Source: Spartobacteria bacterium (GTDB taxonomy: Bacteria > Verrucomicrobiota > Kiritimatiellia > RZYC01). From it: a DNA stretch of 39,972 nucleotides. The stretch covers positions 1 to 39,972 of the forward strand of contig RZZM01000007.1 of the NCBI GenBank assembly GCA_009929845.1, written 5' to 3'. Every line of letters starts with the position of its first letter. The stretch's first letter is position 1. A program made the position numbers and the translations under genes. The notes under the pieces are model-generated. The model saw nothing but the letters and a program-made list of their open reading frames with translations. It was not told the DNA's origin and did no database searches. This document shows, one piece after another, positions 8,659 through 16,541 of the stretch.

Positions 8659-9149
8659 GGGGTTGGTCCCTCCTGCCCATGTTTGGCGGTCTTGGGAATG
8701 ATCAGCACGGCGCATTTGGCCTTGCGCACAATCTTTTCAGTAACACTTCCAAAGAAAATGGTGCTGAACGAACTGCGCCCGTGCCGTCCGATGATAATCA
8801 GGTCCACATTTTTCTCCTCGGCAAACTCAAGGATGGCCGCGTAGTCGCTGCCTACGCGGATATCCACTTCCAAATCCATGCCCTCGGGCAGACGCGAGAG
8901 GTAGTCGGCTTTAATCTTCGCGTCGATATCGCTGCGCGCCTTGGCGTCAATATCTTCGACCTCGTACAGGTAGGTTTTCCAGAACTGCGCGTCGGGCTCG
9001 GGAATCACATGGAAAAGATACAGGACACTGTCGGGACTGCGCGACGCCTCCTCCAGCGCGAAGTCGAACGCGTAATCCGCGTTGCCCGAGAAGTCAGTGC
9101 AGAACATGATACGTTTGAAGGGTTGTTTATAACGCTTTTGCTCTGTCAT
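8613..9149 (-). CDS. Universal stress protein (UspA family) of a TRAP operon
   Basis: A 178-aa Usp fold protein. It has the N-terminal RIMFCTDFSGNADYAFDFAL segment with Asp, DLIIIGRHGR, and the ATP-binding pattern G-x2-G-x9-G-S at GRHGRSSFSTIFFGS. It is therefore probably an ATP-binding Usp. A strong AAAGGAG site lies 9 nt before the ATG. It follows dctM by 24 bp on the same strand. TRAP operons with a Usp partner are known (TeaD of the ectoine transporter TeaABC regulates uptake), so a role in tuning this transporter is a fair inference. The last ~18 residues beyond the usual Usp end overlap the nfeD start. Confidence 0.92.
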   Translation of the reverse strand: MTEQKRYKQPFKRIMFCTDFSGNADYAFDFALEEASRSPDSVLYLFHVIPEPDAQFWKTYLYEVEDIDAKARSDIDAKIKADYLSRLPEGMDLEVDIRVGSDYAAILEFAEEKNVDLIIIGRHGRSSFSTIFFGSVTEKIVRKAKCAVLIIPKTAKHGQEGPTPCVSATMGSSPGSAC

Positions 9150-9173
9150 AGATGCATGCTCCTTTCATCCGCC

Positions 9174-10475
9174 CTAGTTAATCAGGGCCGGCAACCACAA
9201 TGATATCCAGGGAAAGGCCACCAGCAGGACCGCCGCGACAATCAGCGCGCCCAGGAAAGGCATGATCCCCTTGAACACTGTTTGCAGCGGAATATCACGT
9301 TCAATACCGCTGACCACATACGCATTCACACCGACGGGCGGGGAAATCACGCCCATCTGTGTAACAACGACAATAATCACACCGAACCAGATCAGGTCGT
9401 AGTTCAACTTTTCGATTACCGGATAGAAGACAGGAATGGTCAGCAGGATCAGCGCCAGGGCGTCTACAAAGCACCCGCAGATGAGGTAAAACAGGATGAT
9501 GAACGCGACAATCATCCAGCCGGGCAGCGGCAGCGAGGCCAGCCAGGAGGCCAGCTCGAAGGGGATGCGTGTGACGGCCAGGAAATGACCGAACATCACC
9601 GCGCCGGCCACAATGATCATGACCATGCAGGAGGTTCGGGCGGTTTCCTGCAATGAACGTACGAACCCATGCCAGGTGAGCTTGCGTTGGATCAGCGCTA
9701 TAATCAGACTGCCGGCCGCACCAACGGCCGCCGCTTCCGTGGGCGTAAACAGGCCGATAAACATGCCGCCGATGACCACCACAAACAGGATCAGCGTTTC
9801 GGACACACCGGACAGGGATCGGAGCTTCTGCCGGAAAGAGGTTTTGGGGCCGGCGGGGCCCAGGCCCGGCCGCAGGCGGCAATGCAGGTAGATGGTCAGG
9901 CAGAACAGGAAAGCAATGAGCAGGCCCGGCAGGATACCGGCGATAAAGAGCTTGCCGACGGATTGCTCGGTCATGATGGCATAGACAATGAAGACCACAC
10001 TGGGAGGAATCAGCATGCCCAGGCTGCCGCCGGCGGCCACGGCGCCGCTCCCCAGCTCCATGTCATACTTATAGCGTTTCATTTCGGGCAAGGCTACCGA
10101 GGCCATCGTCGCCGCCGTGGCCGGGCCGGAACCGCAGATCGCGCCGAACCCGGTACAGGCGCCCACGGTCGCCATGGCCAGGCCGCCCGGCAGGTGACCC
10201 AGCCAGGCATACGCGGCGGAATACAGGCGTTTGCTGATCCCGGCGTGGAACGCAATCTGGCCCATAAAGACAAACAGCGGAATGACTGTCAGGCTGTACG
10301 AGGAAAGGGTTTCAAACAAATCCACCGCCACCATGTGGAACGCCGCGGCGGGACTGACCAGGACCGCAAACCCGACCAGTCCGACAATGGCCATGACAAA
10401 CGCGACCGGCATGCTGCTCATCAGCAGCAGCATCAAAACAACGCATCCCACAATGCCGACCTGCACGGGTGTCAT
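9174..10475 (-). CDS. dctM: TRAP transporter large membrane subunit DctM
   Basis: A 433-aa inner-membrane protein with about twelve hydrophobic segments. It is the ion-coupled carrier of a tripartite ATP-independent periplasmic transporter. Family signatures are visible: IPLFVFMGQIAFHAGIS, GACTGFGAICGSGPATAATMASVALPEM, GSLGMLIPPSVVFIVYAI, FTPTEAAAVGA, and VVTQMGVISPPVGVNAYVV near the end. Length is typical. The ATG overlaps the dctQ stop by 4 bp (ATGA), so the two subunits are translationally coupled. The substrate cannot be read from this subunit. Confidence 0.96.
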   Translation of the reverse strand: MTPVQVGIVGCVVLMLLLMSSMPVAFVMAIVGLVGFAVLVSPAAAFHMVAVDLFETLSSYSLTVIPLFVFMGQIAFHAGISKRLYSAAYAWLGHLPGGLAMATVGACTGFGAICGSGPATAATMASVALPEMKRYKYDMELGSGAVAAGGSLGMLIPPSVVFIVYAIMTEQSVGKLFIAGILPGLLIAFLFCLTIYLHCRLRPGLGPAGPKTSFRQKLRSLSGVSETLILFVVVIGGMFIGLFTPTEAAAVGAAGSLIIALIQRKLTWHGFVRSLQETARTSCMVMIIVAGAVMFGHFLAVTRIPFELASWLASLPLPGWMIVAFIILFYLICGCFVDALALILLTIPVFYPVIEKLNYDLIWFGVIIVVVTQMGVISPPVGVNAYVVSGIERDIPLQTVFKGIMPFLGALIVAAVLLVAFPWISLWLPALIN

Positions 10476-10987
10476 GGCTTGATCATCACCTTTCCGGGGT
10501 GCAGCAGGTTATGCAACACGACCAATACAACGATTCCGCAGGATACGGCCAACACCATCGGCACCCAGAAGACCGGCAACTGCATGGTGGCGGTGACTTC
10601 CCCGCTTTCACGCAGTATGAGGCCGTACACGTAGCAGCGTACACTCAATATGACAAAGAGGATAATGATGATGGCCCGGCTCAGGCTGTCGACGACAATC
10701 CTTCCCCGGTGCGAGAGCTTGTGAAAGAAATATTCCACGGCCACATGCCCTTTCACCGCGGTCGTGTACGGCAACGCGCAGGCGATGGTGATCACCCCGG
10801 CAATCTTGACCATGTCGTAGGCGCCGGTCAGCGGGCGGTTGAACGCCCGCATCACGACATCCACACAGGTAACCCCCATCATGCTGACGATGCCGACCCC
10901 CGACAACAGCGCCAGCGCCTGCACCAGCAGGCGCAGCACGGCGGTATACCCATCGACCAGGGAATGAATCTTTCGCGAACCCTGCAT
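10472..10987 (-). CDS. dctQ: TRAP transporter small membrane subunit DctQ
   Basis: A 171-aa protein with four predicted transmembrane segments, the normal size and topology of the small TRAP subunit that helps dock the binding protein on DctM. Characteristic features are the VTCVDVVMRAFNRPLTGAYDMVKI stretch after helix 1 and the HVAVEYFFHKL loop. It starts 11 bp after the dctP stop and ends overlapping dctM, consistent with a single dctPQM transcript. Confidence 0.92.
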   Translation of the reverse strand: MQGSRKIHSLVDGYTAVLRLLVQALALLSGVGIVSMMGVTCVDVVMRAFNRPLTGAYDMVKIAGVITIACALPYTTAVKGHVAVEYFFHKLSHRGRIVVDSLSRAIIIILFVILSVRCYVYGLILRESGEVTATMQLPVFWVPMVLAVSCGIVVLVVLHNLLHPGKVMIKP

Positions 10988-10998
10988 ACCGGTGTCGG

Positions 10999-12045
10999 TT
11001 ATGACGCCTGCTTGGCGATCCGGGACTGGATTTCCATGATCATTTCATCCCCCGGCAGCCCTTGTTCGCCGGCGGCCTTGATGTAGTCATCAATAATCGG
11101 CTGAACGGCGCTCTTCCATTGCGGATAGGTTTCCGGGGGCAGCGCGATGATTTCCCGGTTAAGTTCCTGGACAAACTGGCGGCCTTCGTCATCGGCCTGG
11201 TCCCAGGCGTCGCCGTGCTTATCGACCCACTCGTCATTGACTTGTGTGATAATCGCCTTGATATCATCCGGCAACGCATTCCATTTGTCATTGTTCATGA
11301 CAACAAACATGGCGGTGGTATATCCGATGGTGGAGGTATCGGTTACGAAATCAATCACCTCGCCCTGCTTCCAGCCCTTGAGGGTTTCGATCGGGCAGAA
11401 GGTCGCTTCCACGACCCCTTTCTGGAGGGCTTCATAGGTTTCCGGCTGGCTCATGGCCACCGGAACACCGCCGAGGCTTTCCACGATCTTCGCGGACAAA
11501 CCCGTGGCGCGCACTTTCAGGCCTTTCATCTCCTCAATGGAACGCACCGGTTTTTTGGAAGCCAGGATACCGGGTCCGTGGGCGTGGAAATACATCACAT
11601 GGGTATCCTGCAGCTCGCGGGGATTGAATTTTTTGGCCATATCCGTGGCCACGCGGCTTGCCGTTTTTCCATCGGGATATCCCAGCGGCAGATCAACGCC
11701 TTCCATCAGGGGAAAGCGGCCGCGCGTATAGGCCAGGCAACTCATGCCGATATCGGAAATGCCGTTGACAACGCCATCGTAGCACTGGGGGGCCTTGGTG
11801 AGTGAACCGCCGGGATAGATGGTAATTTTAACCCGGCCGTCTGTTCGCGCTTCCACCTCTTTGGCCCAGGCTTCCGCCGTCTTGCACTGGATATGTGACG
11901 GCGGGAAAAAAATGCTGTAGGAAAGCTCAATCGGTTTCGCCGCTTGCTCCTCCTGTGCCGGCTTCTTCGCGCATCCGGTTATTGACCCGAGCAACACGCC
12001 GCACAATAAAAGACTGAGGGTAGTTTTAAATAGACGCTGTACCAT
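10999..12045 (-). CDS. dctP: TRAP transporter solute-binding lipoprotein DctP
   Basis: A 348-aa extracytoplasmic solute receptor. The N-terminus is a lipoprotein signal (hydrophobic [11 protein letters not shown], then I-T-G-Cys25), so it is membrane-anchored rather than free in the periplasm. The mature part has the DctP fold signature: [45 protein letters not shown], and GLKVRATG, where the conserved Arg binds the substrate carboxylate. The ligand is therefore probably an organic acid, type unknown. The start at 12045 is chosen for AAGGAG 6 nt upstream; the in-frame ATG at 12069 adds eight unlikely residues. Confidence 0.94.
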   Translation of the reverse strand: MVQRLFKTTLSLLLCGVLLGSITGCAKKPAQEEQAAKPIELSYSIFFPPSHIQCKTAEAWAKEVEARTDGRVKITIYPGGSLTKAPQCYDGVVNGISDIGMSCLAYTRGRFPLMEGVDLPLGYPDGKTASRVATDMAKKFNPRELQDTHVMYFHAHGPGILASKKPVRSIEEMKGLKVRATGLSAKIVESLGGVPVAMSQPETYEALQKGVVEATFCPIETLKGWKQGEVIDFVTDTSTIGYTTAMFVVMNNDKWNALPDDIKAIITQVNDEWVDKHGDAWDQADDEGRQFVQELNREIIALPPETYPQWKSAVQPIIDDYIKAAGEQGLPGDEMIMEIQSRIAKQAS

Positions 12046-12076
12046 TTTGTACTCCTTATTTGTTGTCATTTTGATG

Positions 12077-12101
12077 TTTCACAAGTCTGTCCAGTGTGAA
12101 A
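12077..12101 (-). promoter_or_regulatory. Candidate operator upstream of dctP
   Basis: A perfect inverted repeat, TTTCACA-N11-TGTGAAA, lies 32-56 nt before the dctP start codon. Its symmetry and place fit a dimeric repressor or activator site for the TRAP operon. I see no convincing -35/-10 pair around it, and no adjacent regulator gene. The rest of 12102-12164 is featureless. Confidence 0.35.
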
Positions 12102-12164
12102 ACCGGCCCTGAACGTAATGTCTTTTCGTAGGGAAAGCAAACGGAAACGGGCGCAAATTGGCGA

Positions 12165-12815
12165 TCAAACCGCGGGCATGCCGCAAAGGATGCGCAACGT
12201 CACCAGCGCCTGGTGACCGGCCACAACCATCACACGCGCGGCACACGCGCCTTCATGGCCGCACCCGTCATGCGTGGTGTCGCCACACACAAATATCGTA
12301 GGGGTAAGCGATTGGGTGCGGATGGCATTGGCGGAATGGAGCCCACCCAGCCCGGAGGCGCACACCAACGGTTTTCCCAACAGGGGGGGCGCGCCAAAGG
12401 CCCGGATAATCATGGCCTTGTCTCCTATCCCGTCAAAGGCCTCGACCACAACATCACACGGCATAAAAAGGCGGGCGGCATTTTCCTCCGTTACGCGCCC
12501 GGCATGGAGCGTCAGTTGCAGTTCGGCATTGCAACGCCTGAGATGAGCCGCCAGGGCATCCACTTTCCGCTTGCCGATATCATCGCGAAAGAAATGCTGC
12601 CGGTTCAGGTTGGAAAGCGCCACCGCATCGTCATCCACCAGCGCCAGCCGTCCCACCCCTGCGCGGGCCAGCATCACAGCGACATTCGACCCCAGGCCGC
12701 CGCACCCGGCGATGCCGACACATTTACACTGAACAACATCCCTCAAGGCAGGAGGATTTCGTGCTGTTAATTCCAGGTAATCACTGGAAACATTTCCACC
12801 ACCCCCTTGCATCAT
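12165..12815 (-). CDS. ThiF-like sulfur-carrier adenylyltransferase
   Basis: A 216-aa E1-like enzyme that would adenylate the C-terminal Gly-Gly of a ThiS/MoaD-type carrier. It shows the Rossmann ATP motif GIAGCGGLGSN (~33-43), the VDDDAVALSNLNRQHFF segment with catalytic Asp and Arg, and the GKRKVDALAAHLR stretch. It is shorter than MoeB/E. coli ThiF and lacks clear paired CxxC zinc motifs, resembling the compact 'ThiF family 2' type. The start overlaps the stop of the carrier gene (ATGA), so they are coupled partners. Thiamine, molybdopterin and other sulfur-transfer roles remain open because no dedicated pathway gene is nearby. Confidence 0.88.
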   Translation of the reverse strand: MMQGGGGNVSSDYLELTARNPPALRDVVQCKCVGIAGCGGLGSNVAVMLARAGVGRLALVDDDAVALSNLNRQHFFRDDIGKRKVDALAAHLRRCNAELQLTLHAGRVTEENAARLFMPCDVVVEAFDGIGDKAMIIRAFGAPPLLGKPLVCASGLGGLHSANAIRTQSLTPTIFVCGDTTHDGCGHEGACAARVMVVAGHQALVTLRILCGMPAV

Positions 12816-13045
12816 CCCCCTCCCACCGGCAGAAAAAGCCGCACCTCGTCACCATCGTTAATCACCACAGTCAAACGTTTTTCAACGCCATTGATAAACG
12901 GAATGACAAAACGCTGGTGTTCTTTTTGAATACCTTTGGCCGTCAACAGATCGGCAACCGTCGCCCCCTCATTCAACTCAAACTCATCGCCGCTCTTTAT
13001 ATCATCAAATCCGAAATGGCCTGTGAAAAACAGTGTAATTTTCAT
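12812..13045 (-). CDS. ThiS/MoaD-family sulfur carrier protein
   Basis: A 77-aa ubiquitin-like small protein. It has the typical ATVADLLTAKGI helix, VVINDGDEVRLFLPV strand, and a C-terminus ending Gly-Gly-Gly, the site of adenylation and thiocarboxylation. It is immediately followed by, and overlaps, the ThiF-like activating enzyme. The Gly tail and partner gene make the family call firm; whether it serves thiamine, molybdenum/tungsten cofactor or another thiolation route cannot be decided. It starts 39 bp after the kinase gene ends on the same strand. Confidence 0.88.
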   Translation of the reverse strand: MKITLFFTGHFGFDDIKSGDEFELNEGATVADLLTAKGIQKEHQRFVIPFINGVEKRLTVVINDGDEVRLFLPVGGG

Positions 13046-13084
13046 GCGTTAGTCTCAATATATATACAGATAGTTTACAAAGCC

Positions 13085-16000
13085 TCACACGTCCCATTCG
13101 ATGATAAAACCGTTCTGGGCGGTCGACATGGTATCGCGCGTCCACAGCCCACTGAAGAACAGCTTGGGACCGGGCAGGCGTCCGCGCAAAGGGTCGACAA
13201 ACGAGTCGAAATCAAACGGCATCCGGGTGACCCATTCCTGCCGGCCCTCTTCATGGGTGTACAGGCCGATCCAGCACCAACTGCCGTGCGGGAACATGGA
13301 TGAAATAAAGTCATTGGTGCGCCGGTCGGGAATCACCGCAAGATGTCCGCCCAGGGTTTCACAATAGTCCCGGGCGTCTTCCCATGGCATGTACTTCGGG
13401 ATGAAAAGATACTTGTGTCCGTTGTATTCCATGGCCAGTTTCCGCAGCGCACTGACATCATTTCTCCGGGTGGCGATAAGGACTTCGACATTATGCACCT
13501 GGTCCTTGAGTTCCGTTTCCCACCCCCATATCCCGCTGAGCCATTCCAGGTCCTCGCTGGTCAGCGTCTCGCAATCATACTGGAATCCGACCGGGGGATT
13601 CTTGACAAACGGCTCAAGCGACGTGAGGCGGTTGTTGCTGCAGACCAGGGCGCCGAGGGGCATATGGTCCAGGGGGCGCAACGAGACGACTTCGTTGCAG
13701 TGGCAACTGAACATGGAAAGTTTCATGCCCTCCAGCGGGGTCAGATCACTGATCCGGTTATGCGCGCAATGCAGGGACCGCAAGTCCAGCCCACGCAAGG
13801 ATTCCAGGGAGGTAATCCTGTTCCCCCCGCAATGGAGGGTATGCAACGGCATATCCTTGAGCACGCTTAAGCTGTCGATATCGTTATCATCGCAATACAG
13901 CGCCGTCAGATGTTTGCCCCGCAGGGGTTCGAGTGTCTTGATGTGATTGCCCCAGCAGCTCAACCAGGTGATCGGGATGGTCCGCAACGGCTCCAGGCCG
14001 TCCACCAACTTGTTGCCGCCGCAATTCAACAAAGTCAGCGGAAGGTCCGCCAGCGGTTTCAACGTTTCAATATGGCAACATTCGCAAACGAGGGTAGTCA
14101 GCGGCATCCCCCGCAAGGGTTCCATATCCCGTATGGGGTTTCCGCTGCAATCAAGCTTCAGGAGGTCCATCCCGCGAATAGGTTCCAGGCTGGCGATGTT
14201 GTTACAGGCGCAATAGAGACAGGTGAGCGGCATGCCCTGTATGGGGGTGAGGTCCGCAACCCCCAAGTTGGTCAGGTCCATGGTCAGCCCGTTGTTGTCC
14301 ATGCGCAACCGCTTGCCGAGTCCGGGCCAGGCGGCTTCGATCCGTTCCTGCCACACGCGCAGGTTGGTTTCAAGGTTCTCGCGGCGGCAAGCCGTCTCGT
14401 AGCCTTGCAGCGCGCGTTCTTTGCGGGCCTCATCCGGGAACGAATCAATCACCTCTTCGAACAGGTCGCGCGAGGTTCGGTAATGGCCCTTCTGAAGCTG
14501 GCGATAGGCCACGTCGAGGATATCGCTTTTGCGCGGGGTGGCCAGGCTGTACACCCGGATGCGCTTGAACCAGGTGCTGGCTATCCAACCGAGAATTCCG
14601 ATCGCGGTGCGATCGGAACCGGACAACGGATCGGCATCGGTCAAATCAAAGACCTCCCGGTTATTGACCACAAAACGCATGTGCGGTCCGACCCGTTCCG
14701 CGCAGACCCGGTACAGCTCGTTCTGCTTGAGGGGCGAGGCCATCTGGCTCCAGATGGTCTGGTCCGAGCGCATCAGCACATTCATGGAATTGTCATAGCC
14801 GCCATATTTGAATTCATAGCCGCTCGCGGACACCCATTTTCGGTTTTCGGAGAGGATGCCGCTCATGAAGCAGCCGACATCATTCAGGTAGACGCTGTCC
14901 TGACGGCATTCGAACTCAATGCGGATATCACCGGGCAACTGCCGTTTGAGCAACAGCAACTGTGGCTCCCCGCCATACAGGCGGAACTCCCCGTTTTTGA
15001 ACTCATACTGGCCGCCAATAATCTCCCAGTTATCCAACAGGGCCTGGGGATTTGAAAAATCCTCGTCCAGAATCATGTGCCAGATACGCCCCTGCTGGTA
15101 CGCCTCAATGTCATGTTGCAAATCCTGGACGGTCAAATACCGGTCTTCGGGATTGGTTTCCAGCGCCTTGACCGTGATATCGGACAGCGCGCGGGGAACG
15201 GCCTTGTCCGGCAGGTGGGGCAATTTGATCGACTTGATTTTACCGTCCGCCGTTTTGACCGGTTTGTTGTAGGCCACGGGCGGGACAATATCGCCCTCCC
15301 TGATGCGTTTAAGCAGACTCTTCACATCCATGCCGGTTACCGGCGGACGCAGGACGAGAATGCTGTAGAGAATGGCGCCCAGCGAATAGACATCGGCCTG
15401 AGTGGTTATGCCGGGGCCGTACGGCGAGGCCTGCTCCGGCGCCATGAACCCCGGCGTTCCCATCACCCGTCCGCTGATGGTCCGCAAGTCCGTGCCGGTA
15501 TCGTCGGATCGAATCGAATCAATGATGTCCTGTTCCCGGATGCCGCAATCTTCCTCGTCCTCCATGTCCGGTCCGGTATCGACAACAAAGGCCTCGGTTT
15601 TGTGGTCGACGGCAAATTCCATCGCGGCCTGCCGGCTGGCGGAGGCGCGTTGCGCGGCGACCACCTTGGCCAACCCCCAGTCCATCAGCAGTACTTCACC
15701 AAAACTCCCGATCATGATATTATCGGGCTTCAAGTCACGATGCACCACATTTTTGGAGTGAGCAAAGGCCACGGCGTCACAGACTTTCTGAAAGATGGTC
15801 AGCAACCGCGGAAGCGGGTATTGGTCGATCACTTCCTGTTTGCCCTTGCGGATGTCCAGCAGAATTTCCGTCAGGGTGACCCCCGCCACATATTTCATGG
15901 TGTAAAAGATGTTCCCTTCACCATCCAGGGCCATTTCGTGGACAGGCACGATGTTGGGATGCTCGAGTTGCGAGGTGATCTGCGCCTCTTCAATGAAACG

Positions 16001-16363
16001 CACCAGGCTTTCAGAGTCTCCCTGCTGATCAACGGGCAACACCTTCATGGCAACATTCCGCCTGCAATTGCGGTCGCGGGCCTTGTAGACCAGTCCCATG
16101 CCCCCTTCCGCCAGCACGCCCTTCAACTCATACTTGTTCCGCCCGCTCTCCACGCGAATCTCGATTTCATCCACATTTTCTGTATCCGCTTCGAGATCAA
16201 CCCCCCGCTCGAGTCCTTTATCATGCAGATATTCCGTAATGGACTTGTCCTTCGGAACTGTCACCTGCCTGGTCGTATTATCGAACAGTACCTGCATATC
16301 CTCGTCAACGGGCGAAGGAGTCGCCACAGGACCCCATGTTGGTTCATTTTTTTTATTCGTCAT
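13085..16363 (-). CDS. Ser/Thr kinase with LamG-like, LRR and C-type-lectin-like domains
   Basis: 1092 aa. Residues ~78-425 are a Hanks-type kinase: Gly-loop GVLAEGGMGLVYKARD (82-97), catalytic Lys107, HRDLKPDN (208-215), DWG in place of DFG (228-230), and a long acidic insert (~240-295) before GTPGFMAPE. Residues ~430-608 resemble the concanavalin-like 3-keto-disaccharide hydrolase (DUF1080) fold. About 610-690 is helical. Residues ~712-918 are ten 21-residue LRRs of the form LxxLxCxxNxIxxLEPLxGMP. Residues ~983-1092 look like a C-type-lectin/sulfatase-modifying type fold (YCETLGGHLAVIP, WCWIGLY, FIIEWDV). No signal peptide or transmembrane segment is visible, so it should be cytoplasmic. 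All catalytic kinase residues are present. The target is unknown. The assignment of the LamG-like and lectin-like parts is from pattern only. Confidence 0.9.
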   Translation of the reverse strand: MTNKKNEPTWGPVATPSPVDEDMQVLFDNTTRQVTVPKDKSITEYLHDKGLERGVDLEADTENVDEIEIRVESGRNKYELKGVLAEGGMGLVYKARDRNCRRNVAMKVLPVDQQGDSESLVRFIEEAQITSQLEHPNIVPVHEMALDGEGNIFYTMKYVAGVTLTEILLDIRKGKQEVIDQYPLPRLLTIFQKVCDAVAFAHSKNVVHRDLKPDNIMIGSFGEVLLMDWGLAKVVAAQRASASRQAAMEFAVDHKTEAFVVDTGPDMEDEEDCGIREQDIIDSIRSDDTGTDLRTISGRVMGTPGFMAPEQASPYGPGITTQADVYSLGAILYSILVLRPPVTGMDVKSLLKRIREGDIVPPVAYNKPVKTADGKIKSIKLPHLPDKAVPRALSDITVKALETNPEDRYLTVQDLQHDIEAYQQGRIWHMILDEDFSNPQALLDNWEIIGGQYEFKNGEFRLYGGEPQLLLLKRQLPGDIRIEFECRQDSVYLNDVGCFMSGILSENRKWVSASGYEFKYGGYDNSMNVLMRSDQTIWSQMASPLKQNELYRVCAERVGPHMRFVVNNREVFDLTDADPLSGSDRTAIGILGWIASTWFKRIRVYSLATPRKSDILDVAYRQLQKGHYRTSRDLFEEVIDSFPDEARKERALQGYETACRRENLETNLRVWQERIEAAWPGLGKRLRMDNNGLTMDLTNLGVADLTPIQGMPLTCLYCACNNIASLEPIRGMDLLKLDCSGNPIRDMEPLRGMPLTTLVCECCHIETLKPLADLPLTLLNCGGNKLVDGLEPLRTIPITWLSCWGNHIKTLEPLRGKHLTALYCDDNDIDSLSVLKDMPLHTLHCGGNRITSLESLRGLDLRSLHCAHNRISDLTPLEGMKLSMFSCHCNEVVSLRPLDHMPLGALVCSNNRLTSLEPFVKNPPVGFQYDCETLTSEDLEWLSGIWGWETELKDQVHNVEVLIATRRNDVSALRKLAMEYNGHKYLFIPKYMPWEDARDYCETLGGHLAVIPDRRTNDFISSMFPHGSWCWIGLYTHEEGRQEWVTRMPFDFDSFVDPLRGRLPGPKLFFSGLWTRDTMSTAQNGFIIEWDV

Positions 16364-16541
16364 GTAACCTCACAAACAAGAAACCGGTATCAATACTAGA
16401 CCAGTCGGGCCACTTCGTCAATCAGCAGGAAAGAAAATCAACCCCTTCAAAGGCCTGACCATTATTTTTTTCTTCTTCATCTCGTCTATGTCGCTTTTTT
16501 CTCGTGCAATTCTCCATGTGCCTCTTTATAGTTGAACCATC
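16364..16541. promoter_or_regulatory. Divergent intergenic region; -10 box before GH26-like gene
   Basis: A 178-bp spacer between the kinase (minus) and the GH26-like gene (plus). On the plus strand TATAGT (16527-16532) ends nine bases before the ATG at 16542. There is no Shine-Dalgarno, so the predicted start at ~16539 would make a nearly leaderless mRNA. No convincing -35 is visible. On the kinase side only a GAGG ribosome site is clear. Confidence 0.35.

Noticed and set aside
13910-16399. Two long plus-strand frames opposite the kinase
   Set aside because: They are antisense shadows with no recognisable motifs. The kinase on the other strand has complete catalytic motifs.
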